Source of the DNA: Bradyrhizobium sp. SZCCT0231 | Lineage (GTDB): Bacteria; Pseudomonadota; Alphaproteobacteria; Rhizobiales; Xanthobacteraceae | DNA length: 64,000 nucleotides | NCBI RefSeq assembly: GCF_018130245.1 | Contig: NZ_JAFCKP010000001.1 | Coordinates: 62,001-126,000 of the forward strand | Reading direction: 5' to 3' | Shown: one piece after another, positions 1 to 8,006 of the stretch | How the letters are laid out: the number at the start of each line of letters is the position of its first letter | Position numbering within the stretch: the stretch's first letter is position 1 | Position numbers and translations under genes: made by a program | Notes under the pieces: generated by a model | Database searches by the model: none | What the model was told of the DNA's origin: nothing | Seen by the model: the letters and a program-made list of their open reading frames with translations, nothing else

Positions 1-160
1 CCGTCGCGTTGATGAACAGCGTCGCGACAGGAAAGCCCGGCCCGGTGTCGAGCGCGAGTCCGACCAGATAACGCGTCAGCCCGCCGGCGATGCTGCCGGC
101 GGCGACCCAGGCGTAGAGCACGACGCTGCGCCAGCGTTCGGCGGAGGACGGAGCGTTCAT
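1..160 (-). CDS. crcB: CrcB fluoride channel, 3' part cut by window edge
   Basis: This is the N-terminal 53 residues of a CrcB/Fluc fluoride channel, a small inner-membrane protein that lets F- leave the cytoplasm. The visible part has the family pattern: a first hydrophobic helix, the GGLTRY segment, then PVATLFINAT, which matches the conserved G-x-R-Y and T-x-x-x-N positions. The ATG at 160 is preceded by GAGGGTAGAGG on the minus strand, a good ribosome site that overlaps the stop of the upstream crcB copy. It is the last visible gene of a riboswitch-controlled operon with a second crcB and an MFS transporter. Paired crcB genes usually encode the two halves of an antiparallel heterodimer. 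The rest of the gene lies outside the window. Confidence 0.88.
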   Translation of the reverse strand, partial: MNAPSSAERWRSVVLYAWVAAGSIAGGLTRYLVGLALDTGPGFPVATLFINAT

Positions 161-166
161 TCGCCT

Positions 167-556
167 CTACCCTCCAAAGCTGTCGGCGATGAGGAAGCCG
201 CAGCTGACGGCGGCGAGGCACAGCCCGACCGAGCACACGACATTGCCGAGCGCCGAGAGCGGCTCGCCGCCACGCGCGAGCGTCAGCGTTTGCAGGCTGA
301 ACGAGGACACCGTGGTGTAGCAGCCGAGAAACCCGGTCACCGCGAACAGCCATGGTGTGGGTGAGGCGAAGACCGAGCCCGGATGCGTCGCCAGCGCGCC
401 CAAAATGCCGATCAGGAAGGCGCCGGTGACGTTGATGGTCATGGTGCCCCACGGAAACGTCTCGCCCAGCCGCCGCGCGATCGCACCGGAGACGAAATAG
501 CGCGCGCAGCCGCCCAGCACGCTGCCGATCATGATCGCAAGCACTCCGCTCAGCAC
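167..556 (-). CDS. crcB: CrcB fluoride channel, second copy (129 aa)
   Basis: Fluoride exporter of the CrcB/Fluc family with four predicted hydrophobic helices and normal family length. Visible motifs are GGCARYF near residues 15-21, FPWGTMTINVTGAF near 34-47 (the conserved T-x-x-x-N pair) and GCYTTVSSFS, matching the conserved GxxTTFSTF block. I chose the GTG at 556 because GGGAGGCGG lies about 8 nt upstream on the minus strand and the reading begins with a normal CrcB N-terminus. A longer frame upstream runs through the MFS gene and is spurious. The gene follows the MFS stop by 16 nt and precedes the next crcB by 6 nt, so the three genes are one operon. Confidence 0.93.
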   Translation of the reverse strand: MLSGVLAIMIGSVLGGCARYFVSGAIARRLGETFPWGTMTINVTGAFLIGILGALATHPGSVFASPTPWLFAVTGFLGCYTTVSSFSLQTLTLARGGEPLSALGNVVCSVGLCLAAVSCGFLIADSFGG

Positions 557-572
557 GATGAACCGCCTCCCG

Positions 573-1778
573 TCATCGTTTGTCCTCCGTGGCCAGCCCG
601 TTGCCGATGGCGAGCAACCCCACCAGCGACACCAGAGCGAAGCCGAGCCCGGCCAGGAACGTGCCGGCCGGGCCATAGGCATCCCACAACGCACCGGCGA
701 TGACGCTCGCCGCCAGCAGGGCAAGCCCCGTGAACAGGTTGAAATAGCCGAACGCCGTGCCGCGCAGGCTCGGCGGGGCTGCGTCGGCAACGAGCGCCGC
801 GAGCAGGCCCTGCGTCAATCCCATATGCAGCCCCCACAGCACGACACCGAGCGCGAGGCCACCAAGGTTCGGCAGCAGCGCGAATGCAAGGTCGGCGCCG
901 GCGAGCAAGAGGAGACCAACAGCGAGCAGGCTGGTCCGGTTGACCCGGTCCGACAGCACGCCGGCCGGATAGGCCGAGAGCGCGTAGGCGATGTTCATCA
1001 GCACCAGCACCGCCGGCACCCACATCGCATTGAGGCCGATGTTTTGCGCGCGCAGGATCAGGAAGGCCTCGCTGAAGCGGGCGAGTGTGAACACCACCCC
1101 GACCGCGACGACGCGCCAGTACACGGATCCGAGCTGCCGCATTGCGGCGAGATTGAGCGGATTCTTCGCAGGCTCCCGGCTCGGGTCCGGCTCCGGCTCG
1201 TTCACGGCCAAGGCGATCAGGCCAAAGGAGAGGAAGGCCGGCAGCACGGCCACCCAGAACACGAGGACAAAATTGTCCGCCGTCCACCACATCAGGCCGA
1301 TCGCGACCAGCGGCCCGACGAAGGCACCGATGGTGTCGAGCGACTGGCGCAGGCCAAAGCTCGCGCCGCGCAGGCCGCGAGGCGCGATATCGGCGATCAG
1401 CGCATCGCGCGGCGCGCCGCGAATGCCCTTGCCGACGCGATCGATGAAGCGCGCGGCCACCAGCCATCCGACGCTGGGTGCGAGCGGGAACAGCGGCTTG
1501 GTGAAGGCGGCAAGCCCGTAGCCGAGCGCGGCGAGCAGCTTGCGGCGTCCGAGCCAGTCCGACAGCGCACCGGAAAAGATCTTCGTGATCGCGGCTGTCG
1601 CCTCCGCGATCCCCTCGATGAAGCCGACGGTGAGCGTGGAAGCGCCGAGCACGGTGACGAGATAGACCGGCAGCAGCGCGTGGATCATCTCGGAGGAAAT
1701 GTCCATCAGCATCGAGACGAAGCCGAGCACCCAGATCCCCTTGGGCAGCGTGGTGCGCGCCGCGTTCGGTGTCGTCAT
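573..1778 (-). CDS. MFS transporter of the fluoride operon
   Basis: A 401-residue major facilitator protein with about 12 hydrophobic segments. The N-terminal DISSEMIHALLPVYLV segment and the loop SDWLGRRK (the conserved G-x-L-a-D-r-x-G-r-r/k MFS motif between helices 2 and 3) are clear. It is the first gene behind the fluoride riboswitch and is followed by two crcB genes. MFS proteins of this type are a known class of fluoride-riboswitch-linked gene, but the substrate is not established by sequence; export of fluoride or of a toxic by-product is inference. The start is the ATG at 1778. A GTG two codons upstream (1784) is better spaced from AAAGGAG and may be the true start. Confidence 0.87.
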   Translation of the reverse strand: MTTPNAARTTLPKGIWVLGFVSMLMDISSEMIHALLPVYLVTVLGASTLTVGFIEGIAEATAAITKIFSGALSDWLGRRKLLAALGYGLAAFTKPLFPLAPSVGWLVAARFIDRVGKGIRGAPRDALIADIAPRGLRGASFGLRQSLDTIGAFVGPLVAIGLMWWTADNFVLVFWVAVLPAFLSFGLIALAVNEPEPDPSREPAKNPLNLAAMRQLGSVYWRVVAVGVVFTLARFSEAFLILRAQNIGLNAMWVPAVLVLMNIAYALSAYPAGVLSDRVNRTSLLAVGLLLLAGADLAFALLPNLGGLALGVVLWGLHMGLTQGLLAALVADAAPPSLRGTAFGYFNLFTGLALLAASVIAGALWDAYGPAGTFLAGLGFALVSLVGLLAIGNGLATEDKR

Positions 1779-1822
1779 CGTCACGTCTTCGCCTTCTCCT
1801 TTGGCCTTCGCCACCAGGCAAC

Positions 1823-1843
1823 AAAAAACCCGCCATCGGCGGG
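1823..1843 (-). terminator. Intrinsic terminator in the fluoride-operon leader
   Basis: On the minus strand CCCGCC-GAT-GGCGGG is followed directly by TTTTTT, a compact G+C hairpin with a U-run. It lies between the riboswitch aptamer and the MFS start, so it can act as the off switch of a transcription-controlling riboswitch: read-through when fluoride is bound and termination when it is not. Coordinates include the T-run. Confidence 0.75.
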
Positions 1844-1848
1844 TATAT

Positions 1849-1881
1849 TTATGCTCCCGCCAAAGGCAGAGGCCCAAACAT
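1849..1881 (-). CDS. Possible 10-codon leader ORF
   Basis: The minus strand carries an ATG preceded by a strong GAGGAGAGGCG ribosome site, then ten codons reading MFGPLPLAGA and a TAA stop. The stop is five nucleotides before the terminator hairpin and the ATG is about 12 nt after the aptamer. It could be a real leader peptide that influences termination. Alternatively the purine-rich stretch may be part of the riboswitch expression platform. No homology can be judged at this length. Confidence 0.35.
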   Translation of the reverse strand: MFGPLPLAGA

Positions 1882-1892
1882 CGCCTCTCCTC

Positions 1893-1958
1893 AAGCAGGG
1901 GTCATCAGCCCACGAGGTCATCGACCGCCGGGCGGTTGTCGGGGGACTCCATCCCCAT
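1893..1958 (-). promoter_or_regulatory. Fluoride riboswitch (crcB motif)
   Basis: Read on the minus strand, the region has the crcB-motif landmarks in order: GGGGATGGAGTCCCCC, then ACAACCGCCC, a variable hairpin, and GGGCTGATGACCCCTGC. These correspond to the family pattern GGnGATGG...CC, AACCGCC and GGCTGATGACTCCTGC that form the pseudoknotted aptamer. It lies about 115 nt upstream of an operon with two crcB genes, the usual target, and is followed by a terminator hairpin. The sequence pattern and the gene context support each other. Confidence 0.9.
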
Positions 1959-2026
1959 CTGTGCGACCAACCCTAGCATGGAAATCGTGCCGGGCAAGTG
2001 GGAGGGGGAGTGTCTCCACTGGCACC

Positions 2027-2146
2027 GTCATTCCGGGGCGATGCGCAGCATCGAACTCCGGTGCGCCCTTGCGCACCTGAGAATCTCGAGATTCTCAGGC
2101 GCGCAAGGGCGCGCCGGAGTTCTCGCTTCGCGAGTCCCGGAATGAC
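2027..2146. repeat. Long palindromic intergenic repeat
   Basis: A roughly 120-bp near-perfect inverted repeat. The outer arms are GTCATTCCGG and CCGGAATGAC, inner arms pair GAACTCCGG with CCGGAGTTC, and the centre is a 24-bp palindrome at about 2076-2099 (CTGAGAATCTCGAGATTCTCAG core). It carries no gene. Elements of this type are widespread intergenic palindromes in Bradyrhizobium-like genomes. It separates the fluoride operon leader from the divergent DUF1194 gene; the remaining bases up to 2341 hold only the latter's ribosome site. Confidence 0.85.
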
Positions 2147-2341
2147 AGCTTGCGGGATCGCGAGCGCTCCTGCGGCGCGAGCGCGGCAACACGGCGGCAG
2201 CTTTGCACAAAGCGCGCAAATTCCCATCTCGAGAATTCTCGACCCGGGAATTCTTAACTCGAATGTGAAGCGCAAGCGATCTTCGGCCTTTGCGGCAAGG
2301 CGATTGCATGTCACCATCGCGTCATACGACGGGAGACTGCG

Positions 2342-3205
2342 ATGCGTTTGCTGTTCTCGATCGGGGCTGTGCTGGTGGCCGGCATGTTTGCCGGAGGGGA
2401 CGTCGCGGGCATCGCGGCACCAGGACCCAAATTCGAAGCGCCCAAAACTCAACCGCAGCGGCTTGCGGCCGACAAGGACGCGCAGACGGTCGACGTCGAG
2501 CTGATCCTGGCGGTCGACGTGTCCTACTCCATGGACATGGACGAGCTCGCGATCCAGCGCGAGGGATATGCGCAGGCCATCCAGTCGAAGGAGTTCCTGC
2601 AGGCGCTGAAGCTCGGCCCGAACGGCCGGATCGCGGTGACCTATTTCGAGTGGGCCGCCTCCAGCGACCAGAAGATCATCATTCCCTGGCGGCTGGTCGA
2701 CGGACCGGAGACGGCGGATGCGGTCGCCGCCGAGATCATGAAGACGCCGATCCGGCGCGCTTCGCGCACCTCGATCTCCGGCGCGATCACTTTCGCGATG
2801 CCGCTGTTCGACGAGGACCCCTATCGGGGCTTGCGCCGTGTCATCGACATTTCCGGCGACGGCCCGAACAACAATGGCGGTCCGGTCACGGTGGCGCGCG
2901 ATGCCGCGCTCGAGAAGGGCATCGTCATCAACGGCCTGCCGATCATGGTCAAGGAGCCGTCCTATTCGACGATGGACATCGACAATCTCGATTTCTACTA
3001 CGAGGACTGCGTCATCGGAGGTCCCGGCTCCTTCGTCGTCACGATCAAGGACCGCGACAAGTTCAAGGAAGCGATCCGCACCAAGCTGCTGATGGAGGTC
3101 GCCGGCCGCACGCCGGAGCGTCCCGTGATGCGCGTTGCCGACAAGGAGCCGCGCGTCAACTGCCTGATCGGCGAGAAGATCTGGTCCGATCGCTGGGGAC
3201 GCTAG
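2342..3205 (+). CDS. DUF1194 (VWA-like) exported protein
   Basis: A 287-residue protein with an N-terminal signal peptide (about residues 1-26) followed by a von Willebrand A-like fold of the DUF1194 family. The metal-dependent adhesion site DxSxS is present as D59-V-S61-Y-S63. A second segment reading VIDISGDGPNNNGG matches the conserved middle of DUF1194 proteins, and a cysteine-containing tail follows. The ATG is preceded by GGGAG at good distance. It stands alone, divergent from the fluoride operon. The family's role is not known; export to the periplasm and metal binding are inferred. Confidence 0.87.
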   Translation: MRLLFSIGAVLVAGMFAGGDVAGIAAPGPKFEAPKTQPQRLAADKDAQTVDVELILAVDVSYSMDMDELAIQREGYAQAIQSKEFLQALKLGPNGRIAVTYFEWAASSDQKIIIPWRLVDGPETADAVAAEIMKTPIRRASRTSISGAITFAMPLFDEDPYRGLRRVIDISGDGPNNNGGPVTVARDAALEKGIVINGLPIMVKEPSYSTMDIDNLDFYYEDCVIGGPGSFVVTIKDRDKFKEAIRTKLLMEVAGRTPERPVMRVADKEPRVNCLIGEKIWSDRWGR

Positions 3206-3380
3206 CGCACCCCGTTGGGACGTTTCGCCTCATCTCGCCCGGCGGTTGAACTTAACCGCTCGTTAACCGGTGCATGGCCCTAATCCGGTCGTTTCAGTTC
3301 GTTTCCGATCGCTGTTTTGACTTTGCTGTCGGACGCGCGAACGAGAGCGGGTTCGTCGAACCCGTCCACCGAGCATTCCA

Positions 3381-4016
3381 ATGGCGATCGTCACATCGAG
3401 CACCAGCCAGATTTCGCCCGCCAATGAGCGGCTGTATCACCAGAGCGCGCTGATCGGTGACTGGAAGGGCAATTGGGTGGGCAACAACCAGCCCGTTGGC
3501 TTCAAGGTCGTGAACATCCGCGGTGCCCGGGCGCAGGTCGAATACACTCATAACGGGCACACCGAGCGCGGCTTTGCCGAGGTTCGGGGCACGCTTATCA
3601 CCTTTGGCGGGGTCACGGTCGGCACCAAGGACGGCAAGAACATGGTGCTGCTGTTCTCCTTCGGGGGCGCTGGCAAGCAGACCGCGAATCTCGAGAAGCA
3701 GGCGCCGCCGGCTTCCGACAGCCGCCTGATGGGAAGCTGGGGCGGCTATTCCAGCGCCAACGGCAAGAGCGCGAGCTTCAAGGTGCTCGCGGTCAATGGC
3801 AAGGAAGCGCAGGTCAGCGTCACCACCGACGGCATTACGCGCCAGGGCACCGGCTACGTCTACAAGAACGTCATCATGTTCGGGCAGGCACAGATCGCGA
3901 CCGACGACGGACAGAACGGCAAGGTCATCTATCAGGTCGGCACGAAATCCTTCATGGTGCCGGTGACGAAATATCCGCCGGCGGATTCGTCGTCTTCTGT
4001 CGACAAGACGGCATAG
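3381..4016 (+). CDS. Internally duplicated hypothetical protein
   Basis: A 211-residue protein I do not recognise. It consists of two tandem copies of a beta-rich unit of about 75-80 residues. The first runs from LIGDWKGNW to about MVLLFS and the second from LMGSWGGYS to about KVIYQV. Both share the order G-x-W, then (V/S)GFKV or ASFKV, then AQV, then (T/S)...G, then (I/V)xFG. There is no signal peptide or membrane segment and no cysteine. The tail is Ser/Asp/Lys-rich. The start has only a weak ribosome site. It ends 3 bp before the stop of the convergent nucleotidyltransferase gene. A carbohydrate- or ligand-binding beta fold is possible but unsupported. Confidence 0.75.
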   Translation: MAIVTSSTSQISPANERLYHQSALIGDWKGNWVGNNQPVGFKVVNIRGARAQVEYTHNGHTERGFAEVRGTLITFGGVTVGTKDGKNMVLLFSFGGAGKQTANLEKQAPPASDSRLMGSWGGYSSANGKSASFKVLAVNGKEAQVSVTTDGITRQGTGYVYKNVIMFGQAQIATDDGQNGKVIYQVGTKSFMVPVTKYPPADSSSSVDKTA

Positions 4017-4019
4017 CGG

Positions 4020-4865
4020 TCACGGCGGTGTCCCGCCGGGTTGCGTCAGCGTCTTCAATTGTTTGTCGACTTGCCGCAGCATTGCGCAGGCCTGTGCGAA
4101 GCCGCCATCAGCGACGAGTTGCCAGATTTGGTCGGACTGCTCCACCAAGTGTGGGATCCCCAGCGGCAAGCCGGCTGCCTCCTGCAGGGCCCCCTTCTCG
4201 TTGATCAGATAGCGCTCGTTCAGTGCGAACAGCACCTGCGCGACGCAGGCGAGCGACCTGTAGACGCATCCCGCGATGTGGCTCCGCTCGTTACGTACGG
4301 CTGCGAGCTCGGCATTCTCGATGCTGAACAGGATTTCCCACTGGAAGCGCCGGATCAACGCCACACGCAGCGGCGGCGGATAAGGCAGCGCGATCGATTT
4401 GAGCCGAGCGATCACGCCGTTCGGATCGTGCAAAGGCTGACAATACGCGATCTCGCCCATCCAGATCGCCGAGCAGAAGCCGTGCGGATGGCCGGGCTGG
4501 TAGTCCATGGTGATCACGCCGGCGCGGCAGGATTCCATGACGGCCTCGACCGCGTCGGCATTACGGTAGAGCAGGTCGACCTTGCGGCCTTCCACCGCAA
4601 GCCAGGCGCCGCCGACGATCCACTGGCCCCATTCTCCGACTGGCGTCACGGCCGTGACGGCGGGATCGTCAGCGATGTCCTTCGCGGCGGCCAGCACCCG
4701 TTCGGTGTCCAGCGGAATCGCCGTCTTGAAATAGAGGCCGATATCGTAGTCCGACGCCGCGTGCCCGCTGCCCCGCGCGCGTGAGCCGCCGAGCACGACA
4801 GCCTGAACGCCCGGCACGTCGGCAAGAACGGATTTCAGGCGGGTGAGCAACGGATCGTGCGGCAT
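4020..4865 (-). CDS. Nucleotidyltransferase-fold protein
   Basis: A 281-residue protein with an N-terminal polymerase-beta/MNT-type nucleotidyltransferase domain. The signature GGSRARGS lies at residues 26-33 and is followed by D39-Y-D41, the paired acidic metal ligands. The rest is helical and resembles the C-terminal half of stand-alone aminoglycoside-type or DUF4037-like nucleotidyltransferases. It could adenylylate a small molecule or protein. No partner HEPN antitoxin or toxin gene is adjacent, so it is not an obvious toxin-antitoxin member. The substrate is unknown. Confidence 0.78.
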   Translation of the reverse strand: MPHDPLLTRLKSVLADVPGVQAVVLGGSRARGSGHAASDYDIGLYFKTAIPLDTERVLAAAKDIADDPAVTAVTPVGEWGQWIVGGAWLAVEGRKVDLLYRNADAVEAVMESCRAGVITMDYQPGHPHGFCSAIWMGEIAYCQPLHDPNGVIARLKSIALPYPPPLRVALIRRFQWEILFSIENAELAAVRNERSHIAGCVYRSLACVAQVLFALNERYLINEKGALQEAAGLPLGIPHLVEQSDQIWQLVADGGFAQACAMLRQVDKQLKTLTQPGGTPP

Positions 4866-4974
4866 CAGGTGCAGTTCCCCGAAAGGCTTGCGGCAGCGAG
4901 GCCGGCGCGGTCACTTCGCTGGCATTGATGATGGTCGAGGAGTATAATTTACGGAGTTCTTGACGGTCATCTGA

Positions 4975-5574
4975 ATGTTCAACCTCGCACGTTCATGTCT
5001 CCTTGCAGCTCTCGCAGTGCTCTGTCTCGGCGGAGAGCTGGTTCATGCGCAAGTCGCGCCGCTGAGATATTGGATCCCCGGCGGGCCTTTCGGCCTCGGC
5101 GGAGGCGCCGGTCAGAGCTCTGATATCTACGGCAACTTCCCGAGCTTCAACGCCGGCGATGCGGCTTGGCGTACCAGCTATGCGAACGGTTTCTTCGTCG
5201 GCAGCGAACGCGGCAATTTGGGTTGGAGCGGCTTCAATCAACCCGGTTCGGCCGGCAATTTCAGCGCGCTGTCCTATGACAGCACGCAGTTCGGCTACAA
5301 CACGAAGACGGCTGGCGGCATGCCCGTCACGTTCTTCGCCGGCTTCGACACGCTGAAATACGGCAACGGCGTCGGCAGCTCGCTGGCACCGCTCACCTCC
5401 AGCGCCGGGCCCGGCTATGGCGGGTTTGCGGGTGTCGAATTCAAGCCGACCTCCAATCTCAGCCTGTCGTTCGGCGTCGGCTACACCCAGCAGGATTCGG
5501 GCCGCATGGACAGCGACATCAGATCGAACATGCTGCCCGGCGAATCGCCGGCGCTGAGCGGCCTTCGGCGTTAG
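4975..5574 (+). CDS. Small secreted, glycine-rich hypothetical protein
   Basis: A 199-residue protein with a clear signal peptide (hydrophobic core in residues 5-20, cleavage after HAQ near 26). The mature part is Gly/Ser/Phe-rich with short alternating beta-like strands such as SLSFGVGYTQQ, suggesting a small outer-membrane or periplasmic beta-structured protein. I do not recognise a family. A TATAAT hexamer lies at 4943 upstream, but I see no matching -35. The 3' end overlaps the end of the convergent Acg-like gene by 4 bp. Confidence 0.68.
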   Translation: MFNLARSCLLAALAVLCLGGELVHAQVAPLRYWIPGGPFGLGGGAGQSSDIYGNFPSFNAGDAAWRTSYANGFFVGSERGNLGWSGFNQPGSAGNFSALSYDSTQFGYNTKTAGGMPVTFFAGFDTLKYGNGVGSSLAPLTSSAGPGYGGFAGVEFKPTSNLSLSFGVGYTQQDSGRMDSDIRSNMLPGESPALSGLRR

Positions 5575-6674
5575 GATTGCATCACCAGCTCCGGCGGACG
5601 CCGCAGCGATTTCGGCAGGCTCGGGCCGGTTCCGAAGCGCATCACGATGTCGGGGCGCCGTTCGCCGAGTCCGAGCCAGGTCGCAAATTGCGGCCTCAGT
5701 GCTGCAACCTCGATTGGCTGGTTGACGAAGGAATATTTCAGTCCCAGCGCGGTCGCCTGCAACCCGAAGCGCTGACAGGCGCGGCCGACCGCGATCCAAT
5801 GCGACTTGTCGCTGCGATCGGCAGCGAGCACGATGACGCCCGCAGAGCTGTCGAGCTGTTCGCGGTATTTCTTGTTTTCCCCGCTCTCGGTGAAGAACAG
5901 CTTCAGAAGCGGCCGCGCCACCCATGAAGGCAGCGAAGGATTTCCCGACGCGGGCGCGAACAACCCGTCCATGGTCGCGAGTGCCTCCGCCTCGTTGAAG
6001 CGGATCGAGCTGACGAGCTCGCGCATGAAGGCCGTGTCGCGCATTTGCGCCGAGTTGCCTTCGAGCACGTAGTCGGTGACTTTTGCGATGCCCGCACGCT
6101 CGGTGATCAGGATCGCCGCGACGTCGGGTTGGCGGCAGGCGTTCTCGAGCTGGTGCAAGATCTCGGGCGCGGCAGGCTTGCCGGCGAAGGCGGCACGGGT
6201 GCATTGCCTGACGGGAATTGCGTCGGCCAGTGCCGATGCCGCAGGAGGGGCCTCATCGAGCGTGATCACGATGCGATCGCCGTCGACGACCGGATCGGCG
6301 TGCCAGCCCAGCGTGGACGCGGCGAGGATGAGGTTTTCGGCGGCACAGCCGAGACTGACGAAGAGGTGATGATCGTCCGGATCGACGGCCGGACAGCGGC
6401 GCGTGAAGTCCGGCGCAATCGCGATGACATTGCCGCGAACCGAGAAGATCCATGGCTGGGTGTTGTGGCTGTTGGCCGCGAGGGTAGCAAAGCGCACGAG
6501 CTCGCGATCCCTCGGCACGGCTTGCAGCGGAGCCCGTGACGTATTTGCCGCCTCGTCATAGGTCATGGCCGCAGCTACAGCTGGGCCGCCGATCGCTGCC
6601 GTAGAAAGGCCGAGCGCTGCCGCGATGAATTGGCGTCGGTCAACCACGAACGTCCGCTCCACGTTGAATTGCAC
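5571..6674 (-). CDS. Tat-exported Acg-like nitroreductase-fold protein
   Basis: A 367-residue protein with a twin-arginine leader (D12-R13-R14-Q-F, then a hydrophobic AAALGLSTAAIGGPAVA stretch), so it is likely folded with cofactor and exported to the periplasm. The mature part resembles the Acg/Rv3131 branch of nitroreductase-like FMN proteins: N-S-H-N-T-Q-P-W near residue 70 is the typical FMN/phosphate-binding start, and two half-domains follow. Members are often degenerate NAD(P)H oxidoreductases thought to bind or sequester flavin. Its role here is unknown. Start at the ATG at 6674. Confidence 0.8.
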   Translation of the reverse strand: MQFNVERTFVVDRRQFIAAALGLSTAAIGGPAVAAAMTYDEAANTSRAPLQAVPRDRELVRFATLAANSHNTQPWIFSVRGNVIAIAPDFTRRCPAVDPDDHHLFVSLGCAAENLILAASTLGWHADPVVDGDRIVITLDEAPPAASALADAIPVRQCTRAAFAGKPAAPEILHQLENACRQPDVAAILITERAGIAKVTDYVLEGNSAQMRDTAFMRELVSSIRFNEAEALATMDGLFAPASGNPSLPSWVARPLLKLFFTESGENKKYREQLDSSAGVIVLAADRSDKSHWIAVGRACQRFGLQATALGLKYSFVNQPIEVAALRPQFATWLGLGERRPDIVMRFGTGPSLPKSLRRPPELVMQS

Positions 6675-6758
6675 AGGACGCTTTTAGCGCCAGCGAACGA
6701 CGGAGCAATTGACGGGCATCAAGGTTGGAGGACCCTCGCTCGGTTGTGAGCTCGCGGC

Positions 6759-8006
6759 CTACCGCGCGAACTTCGCGACCAGCTCCACATGCGGCGTGTG
6801 GCGGAATTGATCGACCGGAACCACCGCCTCCAGCCGATAGCCGCCGTCGATCAGCAGCCGCGCGTCGCGGGCAAAGGTTGCGGCGTTGCAGGACACCGCG
6901 ACCACGACGGGCACCTTGCTCGCGGCGAGCTTCAACGCCTGCGCCTGGGCGCCCTGGCGCGGCGGGTCGAACACCACGGCGTCGAAGTCGCGCAGCTCCT
7001 GCGGCACCAGGGGGCGGCGGAACAGATCGCGCGGCTCGCACCTGATCGGCTTCAGGCCCGGTGTGCGCGCGGCTTTCACGAGGGCTGCGACGGCGCTGGC
7101 GTCGCTGTCGTAAGCAGTGACGCGGGCCTTCTCCGCGAGCCGCAGAGCGAACGGGCCGACGCCGCAGAAGAGGTCGAGAACCTCCTTGGCCTTGTCGATG
7201 CGCTCGGCGACGAGTGCCGCAAGCGTCTCCTCGCCCGCCACCGTCGCCTGCAGGAACGAGCCTGGCGGCAGCGTCACCTCGGCGCGGCCCATCTTCACCG
7301 TCGGTGGCAGGCGTTGCAGCACCAGCTCGCCGTGCCGGGTCAGCCGTGCCAGGCGATGCTGCTCGGCGACGCGCGACAGCGCCGTGACCAGCTGCGTCGG
7401 CAGCGGGCCGGAGCCGCGCACGTCGACATCGAGGCCGTTGGCGGTGGCGGTGACCTGGATATCGAGCGGCTTCGTCACCGGCATCCTGGATGTCAGCGGC
7501 TCGGCCAGCGCCCAGGCGGCATCAAGCGCGCTGGCGAGTGCGGGATCGAGGATGGGGCAGCGATGAATCGGAATGACGTCATGCGAGCTCGTCGCGGAGA
7601 AGCCGACCTTGAGGATGTCGTGCGTGCCGAACCGGCCATGCAGCGTGATGCGCCGGCGCCCGGCGCCGTGGGCATCGACCAGCGGCGCCACCTCGCAATT
7701 GACGCCGGCCTGCGCCAGCGTTTCCACCACGATATTGCGTTTCCAGGCGCTATACGGCTCGGCCGCCCAATGCTGGATGGCGCAGCCGCCACAGACGCCG
7801 AAATGCGGACAGAATGGCTCGACGCGTTCGGGACTTGCGACCTCCACCGCGAGCAGCTTGCGGCGGTCGGGATGGTGGCCCACGACGTGATCGACCTCGA
7901 CGGTCTCGCCGCCGAGCGTGTAGGGCACATAGATTGCTTCGCCGGCGTCGAGGCAGACGCCGTCACCGCGATGGCCGACATGATCGATGGTCAGTCGCTC
8001 AACCAC
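6759..8006 (-). CDS. RumA/TrmA-type RNA (uracil-5) methyltransferase
   Basis: A 415-residue class I SAM-dependent RNA methyltransferase of the RumA/RlmD type, which methylates C5 of a uridine in rRNA or tRNA. An N-terminal TRAM-like beta domain is followed by Fe-S cysteines C66, C72 and C75 (C-x5-C-x2-C) and a fourth in HRCPI. Then come the SAM site ([12 protein letters not shown]), VFDPPRQG, and the catalytic cysteine in [13 protein letters not shown] use the GTG at 8006, because it overlaps the tlyA stop (GTGGTTGA) and starts directly with the TRAM domain; the longer frame is antisense noise. Which base is modified cannot be told from sequence alone. Confidence 0.9.
   Translation of the reverse strand: MVERLTIDHVGHRGDGVCLDAGEAIYVPYTLGGETVEVDHVVGHHPDRRKLLAVEVASPERVEPFCPHFGVCGGCAIQHWAAEPYSAWKRNIVVETLAQAGVNCEVAPLVDAHGAGRRRITLHGRFGTHDILKVGFSATSSHDVIPIHRCPILDPALASALDAAWALAEPLTSRMPVTKPLDIQVTATANGLDVDVRGSGPLPTQLVTALSRVAEQHRLARLTRHGELVLQRLPPTVKMGRAEVTLPPGSFLQATVAGEETLAALVAERIDKAKEVLDLFCGVGPFALRLAEKARVTAYDSDASAVAALVKAARTPGLKPIRCEPRDLFRRPLVPQELRDFDAVVFDPPRQGAQAQALKLAASKVPVVVAVSCNAATFARDARLLIDGGYRLEAVVPVDQFRHTPHVELVAKFAR

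Noticed and set aside
531-1976. 481-residue plus-strand frame opposite the fluoride-operon MFS gene and riboswitch
   Set aside because: Low-complexity Arg/Gln/His-rich shadow that also runs through the structured RNA leader; no motif seen.
4020-4865. Toxin-antitoxin MNT/HEPN module
   Set aside because: The nucleotidyltransferase fold is present but it is longer than MNT antitoxins and no HEPN partner gene is adjacent.
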